Shown: positions 25,342 through 34,187 of the stretch, one piece after another
Layout: each line of letters begins with the position of its first letter
Numbering within the stretch: the stretch's first letter is position 1
Assembly: GCA_944392425.1 (NCBI GenBank)
Contig: CALXWM010000004.1
Location: 1 to 54,033 of the forward strand
DNA length: 54,033 nucleotides
Reading direction: 5' to 3'
From: an uncultured Clostridia bacterium
GTDB lineage: Bacteria > Bacillota > Clostridia > TANB77 > CAG-508
Program-made: the position numbers and the translations under genes
Notes under the pieces: generated by a model
Databases searched by the model: none
The model's input: only the letters and a program-made list of their open reading frames with translations
Told to the model about the DNA's origin: nothing

Positions 25342-26202
25342 TTATACTTCACTTGCTATGTATATATATTGTATAATTCTTTTTGTTGTTCCTCTATTAT
25401 TTTCTATTGCTTCACCATTGTCATATATATCAACCGATGAAGTAACATTTGATAGGATATTATAGTATTGCACAAGGTTTTCATCTTCTAATGCTGAATT
25501 AGATATGTTTTCATAATTGTATTCACCATATCTTTCAACAAATTCATAATCTTTTCCTATAAGTCCTCCACTATTATATCCACCATCATGAAATGTAAAA
25601 TCTATTTGATAATATGGACCCAATCCGTTATTATCGTTATTAAATACGTTTCTACCTGTATAACTAGATGTTCTACTAGTATAATAATTTTCAGAATTTA
25701 AACCATTTACAAATGCTTCAATAAAATTATATGATGTTTCTTGATTAGCACTCCAAGGTTCTCTTCTTATTTGTTCGTCTTGTATATCAAAGCCATATAT
25801 TGCTCTACTATTATCAGCAGTAGTTAATGTTGACTCATTTAAGTAAGAGCTATTTGTTTCTGTGTAATATATTGGCATAGGATCAATTTGACCAAAAGTA
25901 CCATTTTCTCTGTTATAATCTCTTCCTACATAAAATAATATTGTGTAGTTTTCTTTATAATACCTGTATAAAGTAGGTATAACTGTTTCTACACCTACTA
26001 TTCTACTAGATAATGCATTATTACTTGTTGCTCCTGTAGAGCCTAATGAGAGTTGTTGATAATATTCTATTATATCTGCTTCCTGTGTTATCCTTGCCGA
26101 TGTTTCTCTTACTCTTGTAAAAGAAAATACAGCAAGGGAAAGTGCTGCAATAAACACTAGTACAGCAAATCCCATTTTTAATGCGTCAACTGCATTTTCC
26201 AT
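25342..26202 (-). CDS. MENA-type pilin-like protein (286 residues)
   Basis: It begins MENAVDALKMGFAVLVFIAALSLAVFSF, the longest member of the MENA family in this operon (see also 26230, 27342, 27963). The hydrophobic helix runs from about residue 8 to 28 and continues as an amphipathic helix (TRVRETSARITQEADIIEYYQ). The rest is a Tyr/Asn-rich extracellular domain. There is no cleavable basic leader and no prepilin-peptidase glycine. Tight spacing to both neighbours indicates the same transcript. It is likely a structural or minor subunit; the exact role is unknown. Confidence 0.62.
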   Translation of the reverse strand: MENAVDALKMGFAVLVFIAALSLAVFSFTRVRETSARITQEADIIEYYQQLSLGSTGATSNNALSSRIVGVETVIPTLYRYYKENYTILFYVGRDYNRENGTFGQIDPMPIYYTETNSSYLNESTLTTADNSRAIYGFDIQDEQIRREPWSANQETSYNFIEAFVNGLNSENYYTSRTSSYTGRNVFNNDNNGLGPYYQIDFTFHDGGYNSGGLIGKDYEFVERYGEYNYENISNSALEDENLVQYYNILSNVTSSVDIYDNGEAIENNRGTTKRIIQYIYIASEV

Positions 26203-26229
26203 TTATTTGCTCCTTTAGCTTAGGATATA

Positions 26230-26709
26230 TTATCCATTTTCTCCTGTTGATCCACTTTCTGCATAATCTATATAAATAGTTTTTATATATCCATTTTTCC
26301 AATAAGCAGTTCCTGCCTTTTCATCATCTGAAAGTTCATCTACTGTTGATAAATAAACTTTATATGATCTACCTGTTCTAATATTGCTAGAAGTAACTTC
26401 TCCAGAAGAAATGCCATTTTCATTTGATACAAGATAAATATAATTTCCTATAGTATCACTATTTGCTCTAGCTGTTCTATTAATACCATTTACATATGTT
26501 ATTAATGCTCTAACATTACTTCCTGTTACTTGGTCACCAAAATATGACTCAATTGGTGAGTTATGTGCACTAACTTGTGTTTGATCAATAGCAGTAGTAT
26601 CACCTGCTATGTCTGAAACATTGTTATAAATAATAACTCCTAATCCTACTATTAATATTGAAATTAAAATTGCACCTGCGATAATTAAAGCTTTTGATGC
26701 GTTCTCCAT
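26230..26709 (-). CDS. MENA-type pilin-like protein (159 residues)
   Basis: It begins MENASKALIIAGAILISIL and has the same N-terminal signature as the genes at 27342 and 27963. The helix of about residues 6-30 is the only hydrophobic part. A polar domain of about 125 residues follows (VRALITYVNGINRTA, IYIDYAESG). By analogy with Flp pilins, the N-terminal helix would pack in the filament core and the polar domain face outward. Being short and regular, it is a good candidate for a major subunit. A GGAGG ribosome binding site precedes the ATG. It is separated from the upstream gene by 133 bases. Confidence 0.62.
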   Translation of the reverse strand: MENASKALIIAGAILISILIVGLGVIIYNNVSDIAGDTTAIDQTQVSAHNSPIESYFGDQVTGSNVRALITYVNGINRTARANSDTIGNYIYLVSNENGISSGEVTSSNIRTGRSYKVYLSTVDELSDDEKAGTAYWKNGYIKTIYIDYAESGSTGENG

Positions 26710-26842
26710 AAAAATTTCCTCCTTTGATTTTTTTAATTTATATATACCTTTAGTTAAAATGTAACTAAATCTAATAACTTATTTTAATTTTGTCTAATTC
26801 TTAACTTGTAAATATTTTTATACTTAGGTACTAGACAATTGT

Positions 26843-27268
26843 TTAAATTTCTTCAAAATATAAGTAACTTACTAATTTTGTTCTATTATGATATTCTATT
26901 TTTGTGCATTTAAAATTTATATTTGCATATAAATTTATAAATTTACTTATATTATTTTTGTATATTTGTTCTATTCGAAATATGTTGTCACTATCTTTGA
27001 ACTTTATTTCTACAATAATAGAGTTTTCCCCATTGTCTAAATAATATCCATTCTCATCTTTTTGTACATTATTTTTACTATTTGCATCTAAAATTTTGTT
27101 TATGTTGGTAGCAAATGTAGTACCACTTATGACATTATTGTATAAACTTTCATAGTCTTTATTTAAGCTACTAATATTATTTGCTCCATTAACATAATTA
27201 ATATATAAATACGCAATACTAGTTAATGCAATTATAACAATTATTAGTAAATAAACATATTTCTTCAT
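26843..27268 (-). CDS. small exported protein within the pilus-like operon
   Basis: A 141-residue protein with an N-terminal helix (MKKYVYLLIIVIIALTSIAYLYI) preceded by two lysines, so it looks like a signal anchor, unlike its MENA neighbours. The rest is a small polar domain rich in Asn and Lys (DENGYYLDNGENSIIVEIKF). I recognise no family. Larger gaps flank it (133 and 73 bases) than elsewhere in the operon. It may be an insertion into the operon or a minor subunit. Confidence 0.55.
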   Translation of the reverse strand: MKKYVYLLIIVIIALTSIAYLYINYVNGANNISSLNKDYESLYNNVISGTTFATNINKILDANSKNNVQKDENGYYLDNGENSIIVEIKFKDSDNIFRIEQIYKNNISKFINLYANINFKCTKIEYHNRTKLVSYLYFEEI

Positions 27269-27341
27269 ATAACCTCGAATAAATTATATCATTTAAGCCA
27301 AATTTATGCAATAATTTTACAATAAATTCACTTTTGTTTTA

Positions 27342-27908
27342 TTATTTCCAAACTATATTATATTTTTGTAAAAGAGCTGTTGAGTATAAGTTTCTGCTTG
27401 TTTCATTTTCACCTATTGGATGAAATTTTATCGAAATAACTCTTCTAGTGTTTTCATTATATACTATATCACTATTTGTATATGTTCTTCTTGCTTGTAT
27501 TTCATTTTCATTATTTGTTGTAGATATTCCTGTTACATTAACATTGCAAGAATAATAAGTTGTGTTTTTGTTTTGTTCTAAAAACTGATTTATATTTTCA
27601 TTTAATATTGAAACATCACCTATCATTACGTCCACATAAAAGTCATCACCAGGTTCTGCTTCATAAGTTTCATTATTCTTTTGAGCATAATTTATAATAG
27701 TGGCTATTTCCTGCATACTTATATTTGTTCTACCTGAATAGTTTGTGAAGTTTACATTAAAACTTGATATTTCTGTTTCACTTATTTGATCATTCAAATT
27801 CCTTGAAAATGAGCCAAATTGTGTTATTATATATGCTGCTAATGAAAGAACTAAAATTCCAATTAGAATTTCACCAGCAATTATTAATGCTTTTGATGCA
27901 TTCTCCAT
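27342..27908 (-). CDS. MENA-type pilin-like protein (188 residues)
   Basis: It begins MENASKALIIAGEILIGIL, identical for the first 12 residues to the protein at 26230. After the helix (about 6-29) comes an amphipathic stretch (FGSFSRNLNDQISETEISSF), then a polar domain with NISMQEIATIINYAQKNNET. That core echoes NVRALITYVNGINRT of 26230 and YQMISLANLVYDTNSR of 27963, so the MENA proteins share more than the N-terminus. A basic, Trp-ending tail (KYNIVWK). Probable filament subunit. Confidence 0.62.
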   Translation of the reverse strand: MENASKALIIAGEILIGILVLSLAAYIITQFGSFSRNLNDQISETEISSFNVNFTNYSGRTNISMQEIATIINYAQKNNETYEAEPGDDFYVDVMIGDVSILNENINQFLEQNKNTTYYSCNVNVTGISTTNNENEIQARRTYTNSDIVYNENTRRVISIKFHPIGENETSRNLYSTALLQKYNIVWK

Positions 27909-27962
27909 TAGCTTACTCTCCTTCTTATATTTTTTGTAATATTCTATTTATGTATTTTTATT

Positions 27963-28436
27963 TTAATTTACTTTAGTAAGTCTTCTAAAGCTCATTGATA
28001 AAACTCTTGAGTTTTGAGGATCATATTCTACATCAGTACATTCAAACACTAATTGTTTTAGTGCATTTTTTTGATCTGAATTCATGCTATCATAATATGT
28101 TTGAATATATGTTACTAAATCTTCATCAGTAGCATCCTCGCTTGATAAACCGTCAACAGTTATAGTAACAGGGTTATATCCGTCTGTTTCAGTATATCTA
28201 GAGTTTGTATCATAAACTAAGTTTGCTAATGATATCATTTGATATCCTCTTACAGTTGTCCTATTGTAAGCTTCAAATCTTTCATTAAAGTCTATTATTT
28301 CTTGGATGGTTTCTTGATCTGCTTGCTCTTGCTGCAAACTTCTAATTTGACCAAATCCCCATACCAAAAGTCCTACTATTAGCATTGCAATAAGCATTCC
28401 ACCTGCAATAATCAAAGCTTTAGTTGCATTTTCCAT
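27963..28436 (-). CDS. MENA-type pilin-like protein (157 residues)
   Basis: The start is set at ATG 28436 (MENATKALIIAGGMLIAML) because AAAGGA lies about 7 bases upstream. An in-frame TTG at 28454 and ATG at 28442 overlap or crowd that site. A helix at about 6-28 is followed by an acidic, Gln/Glu-rich helix (IRSLQQEQADQETIQEI) and a polar domain. The C-terminus SRVLSMSFRRLTKVN resembles RRVISIKFHPIGEN of the 188-residue paralogue. It is the first pilin-like gene after the TadB/C-like gene and is preceded by a stable intercistronic hairpin. Confidence 0.63.
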   Translation of the reverse strand: MENATKALIIAGGMLIAMLIVGLLVWGFGQIRSLQQEQADQETIQEIIDFNERFEAYNRTTVRGYQMISLANLVYDTNSRYTETDGYNPVTITVDGLSSEDATDEDLVTYIQTYYDSMNSDQKNALKQLVFECTDVEYDPQNSRVLSMSFRRLTKVN

Positions 28437-28457
28437 ACTCATTTCCTTTCTCAAGGC

Positions 28458-28487
28458 AGAGCTTAGAGCGATGTTCTCGCTCTAGCT
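28458..28487 (-). other. intercistronic hairpin upstream of first pilin-like gene
   Basis: AGCTTAGAGCGA and TCGCTCTAGCT form an 11-bp G+C-containing stem with one bulge and a short loop. No T run follows on the minus strand, so it is not a terminator. It may be an mRNA processing or stability element that lets pilin-like genes be expressed at higher levels than the machine genes. Confidence 0.5.
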
Positions 28488-28521
28488 ACTTATATTAAAA
28501 AATCAATTTGTACTTTTTTAA

Positions 28522-30597
28522 TTACATAGCTTGTATTGTAGCAAATGAAGAAGTCATACTTGTTAGTCCAATTAATACTAGAGGCACAACTAAGTATCCA
28601 ACAAATATACCTATAAGTGGTGTAAATCCTATTGCTCTTCCTATCATACCTTTTTTAGATATTAATCTCTCATTTGCCTCTTTACGTTTATCTTGATAAT
28701 ACTCTCTATCTGAGTCAAGTTCATCAAAAGCTTCTCTAATTGGTACTTTTTCAACTGCTGTTTGTAAGCTTTCTATTATTCTTATTAAAGGTTGAAAAGA
28801 TATTTCTCCTTTCATTTCTTCTAACGCTTCCCATGAACCACTTTCATAATCATTTAAACATCTGCTAATTGGCTCTTTAAATATATCTGCATATCTTTCC
28901 ATCCATTCTAGTATCATTTCAACGTCAACTCTTTCTAACCTCATAAGCATTAGTATGATTGTTTGATACTGCATTACTTCATCTTCCATAGCCATTTTTC
29001 TTATAATTACTTGGAATTTAAGCATTAGCATTGGTGCTGCATATCCAATAATTGCAAATACCATTGCTATTAATATTTCGAACCATTTTAAATATTCTGC
29101 ATTAACTGTTTGTAACTTATCAAGTATTTGTGTTGCATTTGATGTAATAGTTTCATCGTCTGCATCTCTATAATATGTAGATCTTCTCATGGCTCTTTCT
29201 ATATCTTCTTGTGTAGTATCTAAATGCCCTCTAAACATATCTAAAAAATAATTATGAGTTTGCGTTGTTTCCATCGCTTTTCTATAGTCTCTATCGTTCA
29301 TTTCCCCAATCAAATCATAATCTGTTGTTGGTTCCGTATAAATGTAATTTATTTGTACATTATGTAGCATAATAAAAATAACTATTGATGCAAAAAACAC
29401 TACAACTGTTAGTACCAGTCTATTAATATAGAGCCACTCTATTTTTTGCTTAGAAGCAGCCGCTTTTAGTGCTTCTTTTATTTTTCTTCTTTCTTTTGTG
29501 CCATCTTTAGGAATAAATAAATCCACAAATTTCTTAACAGGCTTTATATTGTATAATTTTGCTTGCCAAGGATTTTGGTTATTTTCCAATTTCATATTAA
29601 CTGCACCATTGTCTTTAAGTTTTCTAATTAATATGTAGCAAACGAATGTTACAAGTAAAATTATTATTTGTACAATCATACCCAATTTACCATTGTAAAA
29701 TGACTTCGTAAAAGAGAAATTGCTCAAAGCCCAGCTTTTAAGTGGTTCTAGCATTACCATTGGTATAATTGATATAATTGATAAACTTTGAAATGTATAA
29801 TTTAATTTGTCTCTTTTTAATATTTCAAGTTGCATTTCTTGGGTTATATTATCCAAGTTTTTTAAGTAAAGTGATGTTCCATCTACTTTTCTGTCACCAA
29901 ATTCTTGTGTTAAATATGATATACCAGCAAATTCTTTTAAGTAATTATTTGGTGCAATATCATAATATTTCTCAAGCTCTGTTTCTGGATCTTCTGAATT
30001 TAAAATATTGTATATTCTTTCTGCTTGTCTAGAAATTTCTATATGTTCATCATCTTGAGCTGTTTGGTATATTGCTTCTCCTACCATGTTAGTTTCATGA
30101 TATGAATGTCTCATTGCAGCAAAGAAATCAACTTGTTGACTAAGCAAGTTATTATCTAATTTATCAACCATACCATCAACTAGTGAATCAACAATGAATA
30201 ATTCAAAAATTAGTATAATAATCATTATCATTGGGTTACTTTTTGTCATTAATATTACAATTAAAGTAACTGGTATAATAATGGCTAAAGCCTTTGTTAT
30301 TATTTTAGATGTTTGAAGTCTTGTTAGGAATTCATCATCTATATTAATAATCTCAAGTCTTCTTCTTATTTTTAATAAATACCTTCTTAAAAATGGTAAC
30401 TTTAAATATCTTATATAAAGTTTCTGATATAGTACATCAGCTGAAAAATTTTTTTCCTGAGTGCCTTTTCTTAACTTTTCAATTCTTGCTACATCTGAGC
30501 TTTGCATCTTTTTTCTTAAAATCATATATGCAAATACAACTATTGCAAATATGGCAATTACTATTCCCATTAATACAAAGATTGTTTCATTTGACAT
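28522..30597 (-). CDS. TadB/TadC-like inner-membrane platform protein
   Basis: A 691-residue polytopic protein, about twice the length of a single TadB or TadC. One N-terminal helix (about 5-27), then a cytoplasmic part, helix pairs near 95-135 and 255-305, a further helix near 390-410, and pairs near 490-515 and 655-690. The segment VEMILEWMERYADIFKEPISRCL followed by RIIESLQTAVEKVPIREAFDEL resembles the helical T2SS-F domain. The first half has a weaker version (VDFFAAMRHSYHE). It thus looks like a TadB-TadC fusion or a two-copy T2SS-F platform protein on which the CpaF-like ATPase acts. GGAGG precedes the ATG. It follows the ATPase gene by 92 bases. (Motif strings are excerpts; the split into halves is inference.). 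Confidence 0.72.
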   Translation of the reverse strand: MSNETIFVLMGIVIAIFAIVVFAYMILRKKMQSSDVARIEKLRKGTQEKNFSADVLYQKLYIRYLKLPFLRRYLLKIRRRLEIINIDDEFLTRLQTSKIITKALAIIIPVTLIVILMTKSNPMIMIIILIFELFIVDSLVDGMVDKLDNNLLSQQVDFFAAMRHSYHETNMVGEAIYQTAQDDEHIEISRQAERIYNILNSEDPETELEKYYDIAPNNYLKEFAGISYLTQEFGDRKVDGTSLYLKNLDNITQEMQLEILKRDKLNYTFQSLSIISIIPMVMLEPLKSWALSNFSFTKSFYNGKLGMIVQIIILLVTFVCYILIRKLKDNGAVNMKLENNQNPWQAKLYNIKPVKKFVDLFIPKDGTKERRKIKEALKAAASKQKIEWLYINRLVLTVVVFFASIVIFIMLHNVQINYIYTEPTTDYDLIGEMNDRDYRKAMETTQTHNYFLDMFRGHLDTTQEDIERAMRRSTYYRDADDETITSNATQILDKLQTVNAEYLKWFEILIAMVFAIIGYAAPMLMLKFQVIIRKMAMEDEVMQYQTIILMLMRLERVDVEMILEWMERYADIFKEPISRCLNDYESGSWEALEEMKGEISFQPLIRIIESLQTAVEKVPIREAFDELDSDREYYQDKRKEANERLISKKGMIGRAIGFTPLIGIFVGYLVVPLVLIGLTSMTSSFATIQAM

Positions 30598-30689
30598 TTA
30601 AAGTCACCTCCTTTTTGTTAATATTTTTGAAGTTGTTTTTTGGATGTGTACCCAAAAACATATTAAAATATTTATTTAAGATATTTTTA

Positions 30690-32594
30690 TTAGCCTTCAA
30701 GATTAACACTTAATTTTTCTCCCCATGTTCTTTCTACAAATTCACTAAATCCTTTGCTATCGGCATCATCCATATTTAAAAGCATTTCTTTTAAGTTTGT
30801 ATCAGAAATTTTGTTTGTCATTACATATTTGCCATCTTGATATTCAAGTATGTTTACATATTTGTATAACTCTTTATTAGTTTCTTTTGTATAGTATTTT
30901 GTTGTATTTTCTGCAAATCTTTCAAATTTGCTTTCAAGTGTTTTTTGACTTTTGTAGTCATTATTATAATCATTTACATCTTCTACTGGAATACATTCTG
31001 TAATTCTTTCAACATATCTTTTTCCTCTAAAGTCCTTAGTTAAGTGTATATCAAAGTTTAAAACTGATACAACCTGCTCTTCAGCAGTTTTTTCGTTTGT
31101 GAACACACCAGTTCTAAGCATTGAGTTACGAAGTGCTGTAACTAAGTTAGGGAATGTTTTAGCGTGGTGAGTGAATAATGTAAATTTAGATGCAACTTGG
31201 GCAGCTTGGATCATCCAAGATGCTACGGGGTCAGTTGCAACCTCACCTATGATGTTAACAGAACCATCAGTTTTCTTCTGAACGTCTAGACCTTCCTGTC
31301 CAGATATTGTGTCTGTTTCTCTAAATGTTAATATATTTCTAGTTGGATATATTTTTCTTAAGTGAAGCTCGAATGCTGTTTCTTGAACACGAATGTTCAT
31401 TGTTTCATATATGTTTTCTATCATACCCATAAGCATTGTAGTTTTACCACAACCTTGCTCACCAGTGATTGATATAATTCTTGCACCTTTTACTAAGTAT
31501 TTTAGAAGTTCTATTGTTTCGATACTTCCCTCTTCACCTTTGAACCATTGCTCTAGTGTTGAACGCTTAACGTCGAATTTTCTTACAAAGAATGCCCATG
31601 TTTCTGAGAAACTTGGTCTAACAACAACAACACGAGAACCATCTTTCATTTCATTTATTTTATAACCATTTGTATCTGAAAGCTGACCTGGGTTATTGTA
31701 TTTGTATATGTTTTGACATACTCTTTTTAGTTCTGCCTCTGTTCCAAAAGATAAGAATGCTAACCTAATAGATTTACCTTGGAAGAATATCCATATACTA
31801 TCACAAGCTCTTGGTACTTTGTGTTCCATAACTTGAGATAAATATCCTGAATCTGTTTGTGCAACTTGGCTTAAAAAGCTTTCTGGCATACCAGATACAC
31901 CACCAGATACACCATCTATGTTCATATCTCTAACTTCATCTATTGAGCTATATCCTTTGTATTTTTGATAAATTCTTTGTACTATAACATTTAATTTATC
32001 ATCATATGTTAGTGTGTAATTTTCTTTCTCATATATTTCATTTATCTCTTCTGGAGTTATAACATATGATGGCTTTGACTCTCCTGATGTGTATTTAAGT
32101 CTTGCTAAATCATATTTTTTTATAAGTTCTGTTAAAGCTTCATATCCATAGTCTTTTTGATACATATATATAAGTATATCAAACTTATCTTGAGGCGTTA
32201 AAAGTGAAGGAACATCAAAAGGTATAGCTTTTGATATATTTGTTTCATCAACTCCATATTCTTGATATAATAAGTCATAAATAAGTTCTTTTACATACTT
32301 TTTATCATTTACATCTCCATATGTACAACCTTTTAAAGCTTTCTTTAATTCATATTTTTTATTTTTTCTTCTTTTTAATTCTTCTTCAGAAAGTCCTAAA
32401 TCATATAGGTTTACTTTAGTTATTTCATCAAGTCTTTTCTTAACAAAGTTCATCATCATGTCTAAGGTATATGTTTTGTCATCTACTACAACTTGTTCTT
32501 CTACCTTTGCGTCTTGATTTTTCTTTATGTATCTTAGAACTAAATAACCAGCAATTAGAACTACTGCTAAAATCAAAATTATATTAAGAAACAT
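30690..32594 (-). CDS. CpaF/TadA-like secretion ATPase with membrane anchor
   Basis: A 634-residue ATPase of the VirB11/CpaF (type II/IV secretion) superfamily. It has an N-terminal domain (about 30-350) and a C-terminal RecA-like core. The core has Walker A GEQGCGKT (378-385), an aspartate-box-like stretch FRETDTISG, Walker B SVNIIGEV (about 445-452) and a His box TLFTHHAKTFPN near 472. Unusually it begins with a transmembrane helix (MFLNIILILAVVLIAGYLVL), while CpaF/TadA proteins are normally soluble. It powers assembly by the platform protein encoded downstream. AAGGAG precedes the ATG. It is 21 bases downstream of the ParA-like gene, in the same operon. Confidence 0.85.
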   Translation of the reverse strand: MFLNIILILAVVLIAGYLVLRYIKKNQDAKVEEQVVVDDKTYTLDMMMNFVKKRLDEITKVNLYDLGLSEEELKRRKNKKYELKKALKGCTYGDVNDKKYVKELIYDLLYQEYGVDETNISKAIPFDVPSLLTPQDKFDILIYMYQKDYGYEALTELIKKYDLARLKYTSGESKPSYVITPEEINEIYEKENYTLTYDDKLNVIVQRIYQKYKGYSSIDEVRDMNIDGVSGGVSGMPESFLSQVAQTDSGYLSQVMEHKVPRACDSIWIFFQGKSIRLAFLSFGTEAELKRVCQNIYKYNNPGQLSDTNGYKINEMKDGSRVVVVRPSFSETWAFFVRKFDVKRSTLEQWFKGEEGSIETIELLKYLVKGARIISITGEQGCGKTTMLMGMIENIYETMNIRVQETAFELHLRKIYPTRNILTFRETDTISGQEGLDVQKKTDGSVNIIGEVATDPVASWMIQAAQVASKFTLFTHHAKTFPNLVTALRNSMLRTGVFTNEKTAEEQVVSVLNFDIHLTKDFRGKRYVERITECIPVEDVNDYNNDYKSQKTLESKFERFAENTTKYYTKETNKELYKYVNILEYQDGKYVMTNKISDTNLKEMLLNMDDADSKGFSEFVERTWGEKLSVNLEG

Positions 32595-32615
32595 AGTTTG
32601 CTCCTTCCTTTTACT

Positions 32616-33455
32616 TTATATCAGTCCATTTTTCTTTTCTTGTATTTTATATTCCAAGTTTTCAACAGTTTGCCTTAATTGTTTAACAAAATATGTGTCT
32701 TTATTATCATACCCTTCTAGTCTTTGTACTTTTAAAAAGTAATCAATAATTTTTCCTTCCGCACAATCATCTGAAAGTAATATATTATATGGTACTACCA
32801 TTGGAATATTTTTCTCTTTTAAATAACGAGCCACGTTTTTATTTGAATATTTAGAATTTGGATTATATCGCCCAATATTTAGTAGAACATTATTTTTTCT
32901 ATAAAATTCATTGTTTTGCTTTAGCTTTAAAAAATTATTAATTGAAGTAATATTTTGGCTAAAGTTTACTACTACTAAGTCTGATATGTTAAGCACTTTA
33001 TCTTTATTTTGCTTTGGTATTTTTTTGCTTAAATCAACAAGTACTATGTCATAAGTTTGATTTGCAACTTCTACTATTTGTGAAAAATAACTAGAAATAT
33101 TTATATATTCTTTAAAGTCTACTGTTTTTGGAGCTTGCAATATATCTAGTCTATCTTTTAATACTGGTTTTGTGTAACTCCTTATAATGTCGCCTGAAGC
33201 TCTATTACTTGCAAATGTTCTAACCAAACCTTCTAGGCCATTTGATACATCCATTACATTTGCTTTTGTAAAAAGTCCTGTTATTCTATTGTTTGAATTC
33301 CAAAAGCAATTTTCTAAAGTTTTGTCTATAAATTCTGTTGAAAAAAGCAATATTTTATAATTATGCTCAATAGCCATAGCAGTTGCTATGGCTGAAATAG
33401 ATATGGTTTGTCCCGTTTCTTTTATATCTTCACTTATAAATGTTATTATAGACAT
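32616..33455 (-). CDS. degenerate ParA/CpaE-like protein B
   Basis: A 279-residue protein with the ParA/MinD layout. The N-terminal strand and loop (MSIITFISEDIKETGQTISI) match a P-loop in which the second, phosphate-binding lysine is Gln (KETGQT). A strand then ends in LLFSTEF in place of the DLD motif, with DIVLVDLSKK as Walker B-like strand and LVVVNFSQNITSINN following. CpaE-type proteins position Tad machines. Nucleotide hydrolysis is doubtful here. It lies between ParA-like protein A and the CpaF-like gene with short gaps. Confidence 0.65.
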   Translation of the reverse strand: MSIITFISEDIKETGQTISISAIATAMAIEHNYKILLFSTEFIDKTLENCFWNSNNRITGLFTKANVMDVSNGLEGLVRTFASNRASGDIIRSYTKPVLKDRLDILQAPKTVDFKEYINISSYFSQIVEVANQTYDIVLVDLSKKIPKQNKDKVLNISDLVVVNFSQNITSINNFLKLKQNNEFYRKNNVLLNIGRYNPNSKYSNKNVARYLKEKNIPMVVPYNILLSDDCAEGKIIDYFLKVQRLEGYDNKDTYFVKQLRQTVENLEYKIQEKKNGLI

Positions 33456-33467
33456 TTTTCTACCTTT

Positions 33468-34148
33468 CTATTTTTTTCTAATTATTCTTCTAATATCACT
33501 TTGTTCTACAACACCTTCTAGTATTAATGACACTAAATATTCTAAGCTATCTTTATATGTAGAAGAATAATTTTTCAAAATCACTTGTTTAATCAATTGA
33601 TTTGTAAGAGTTGCATTTCTGTCGGTATCTGTATCTGGAAACTCTACTTTTTCATTACTCCATGTAATTGGAAAGCTCTGCATTAAGTAGTTTAAATATT
33701 CATCATGTTTGTTATTTATATCTGATGAAAATATCAGTTTTGTCATATGAGTTTCCGCCCTTACTGTGGCTAATATTTCCAAACTTCTCTGAAGTTCAAA
33801 TTCATCATAAGATGTACAAAAGAATGTGATTTTTGAATTCGGTATCATAAATGAGTTGAAAGTTTGAGGATTATCACTATCAATTAATATATAATCATAG
33901 TTTAGACTTGGACTATTTAAATAACTTTGTATTTGCATTAAGTTCATAAATCCAACTGCCACATCTATGCCATCATACTCGCTCACATAGGTAGGAGTAG
34001 ATGATACTTTTGGTACCAAATATCTTAATCTTTGTAGCATTGTACTATCTACTATTAATACACTTTTATTAAGTTTTGATATTGTTTTTGCTATGTTTAA
34101 CAGCAAATCTTTTTTATCATTTACCCCAACAAAACCTATTTGTTCCAC
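33468..34148 (-). CDS. degenerate ParA/CpaE-like protein A
   Basis: About 226 residues. The start is set at GTG 34148 because AAAGGA lies 7 bases before it; an upstream TTG at 34175 has no such site and overlaps it. The fold order is that of ParA-like proteins: MEQIGFVGVNDKKDLLLNIA (P-loop position without the GKT), SVLIVDSTM, YDYILIDSDNPQT and ITFFCTSYDEFE. The P-loop is effectively lost, so it probably does not bind ATP normally. It sits directly after the CpaB-like gene and before protein B (12-base gap); the two may form a heterodimer. Confidence 0.62.
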   Translation of the reverse strand: MEQIGFVGVNDKKDLLLNIAKTISKLNKSVLIVDSTMLQRLRYLVPKVSSTPTYVSEYDGIDVAVGFMNLMQIQSYLNSPSLNYDYILIDSDNPQTFNSFMIPNSKITFFCTSYDEFELQRSLEILATVRAETHMTKLIFSSDINNKHDEYLNYLMQSFPITWSNEKVEFPDTDTDRNATLTNQLIKQVILKNYSSTYKDSLEYLVSLILEGVVEQSDIRRIIRKK

Positions 34149-34187
34149 TATAGTTTCCTTTCTTTTTTCTTTCAATGTTTATTTTTA

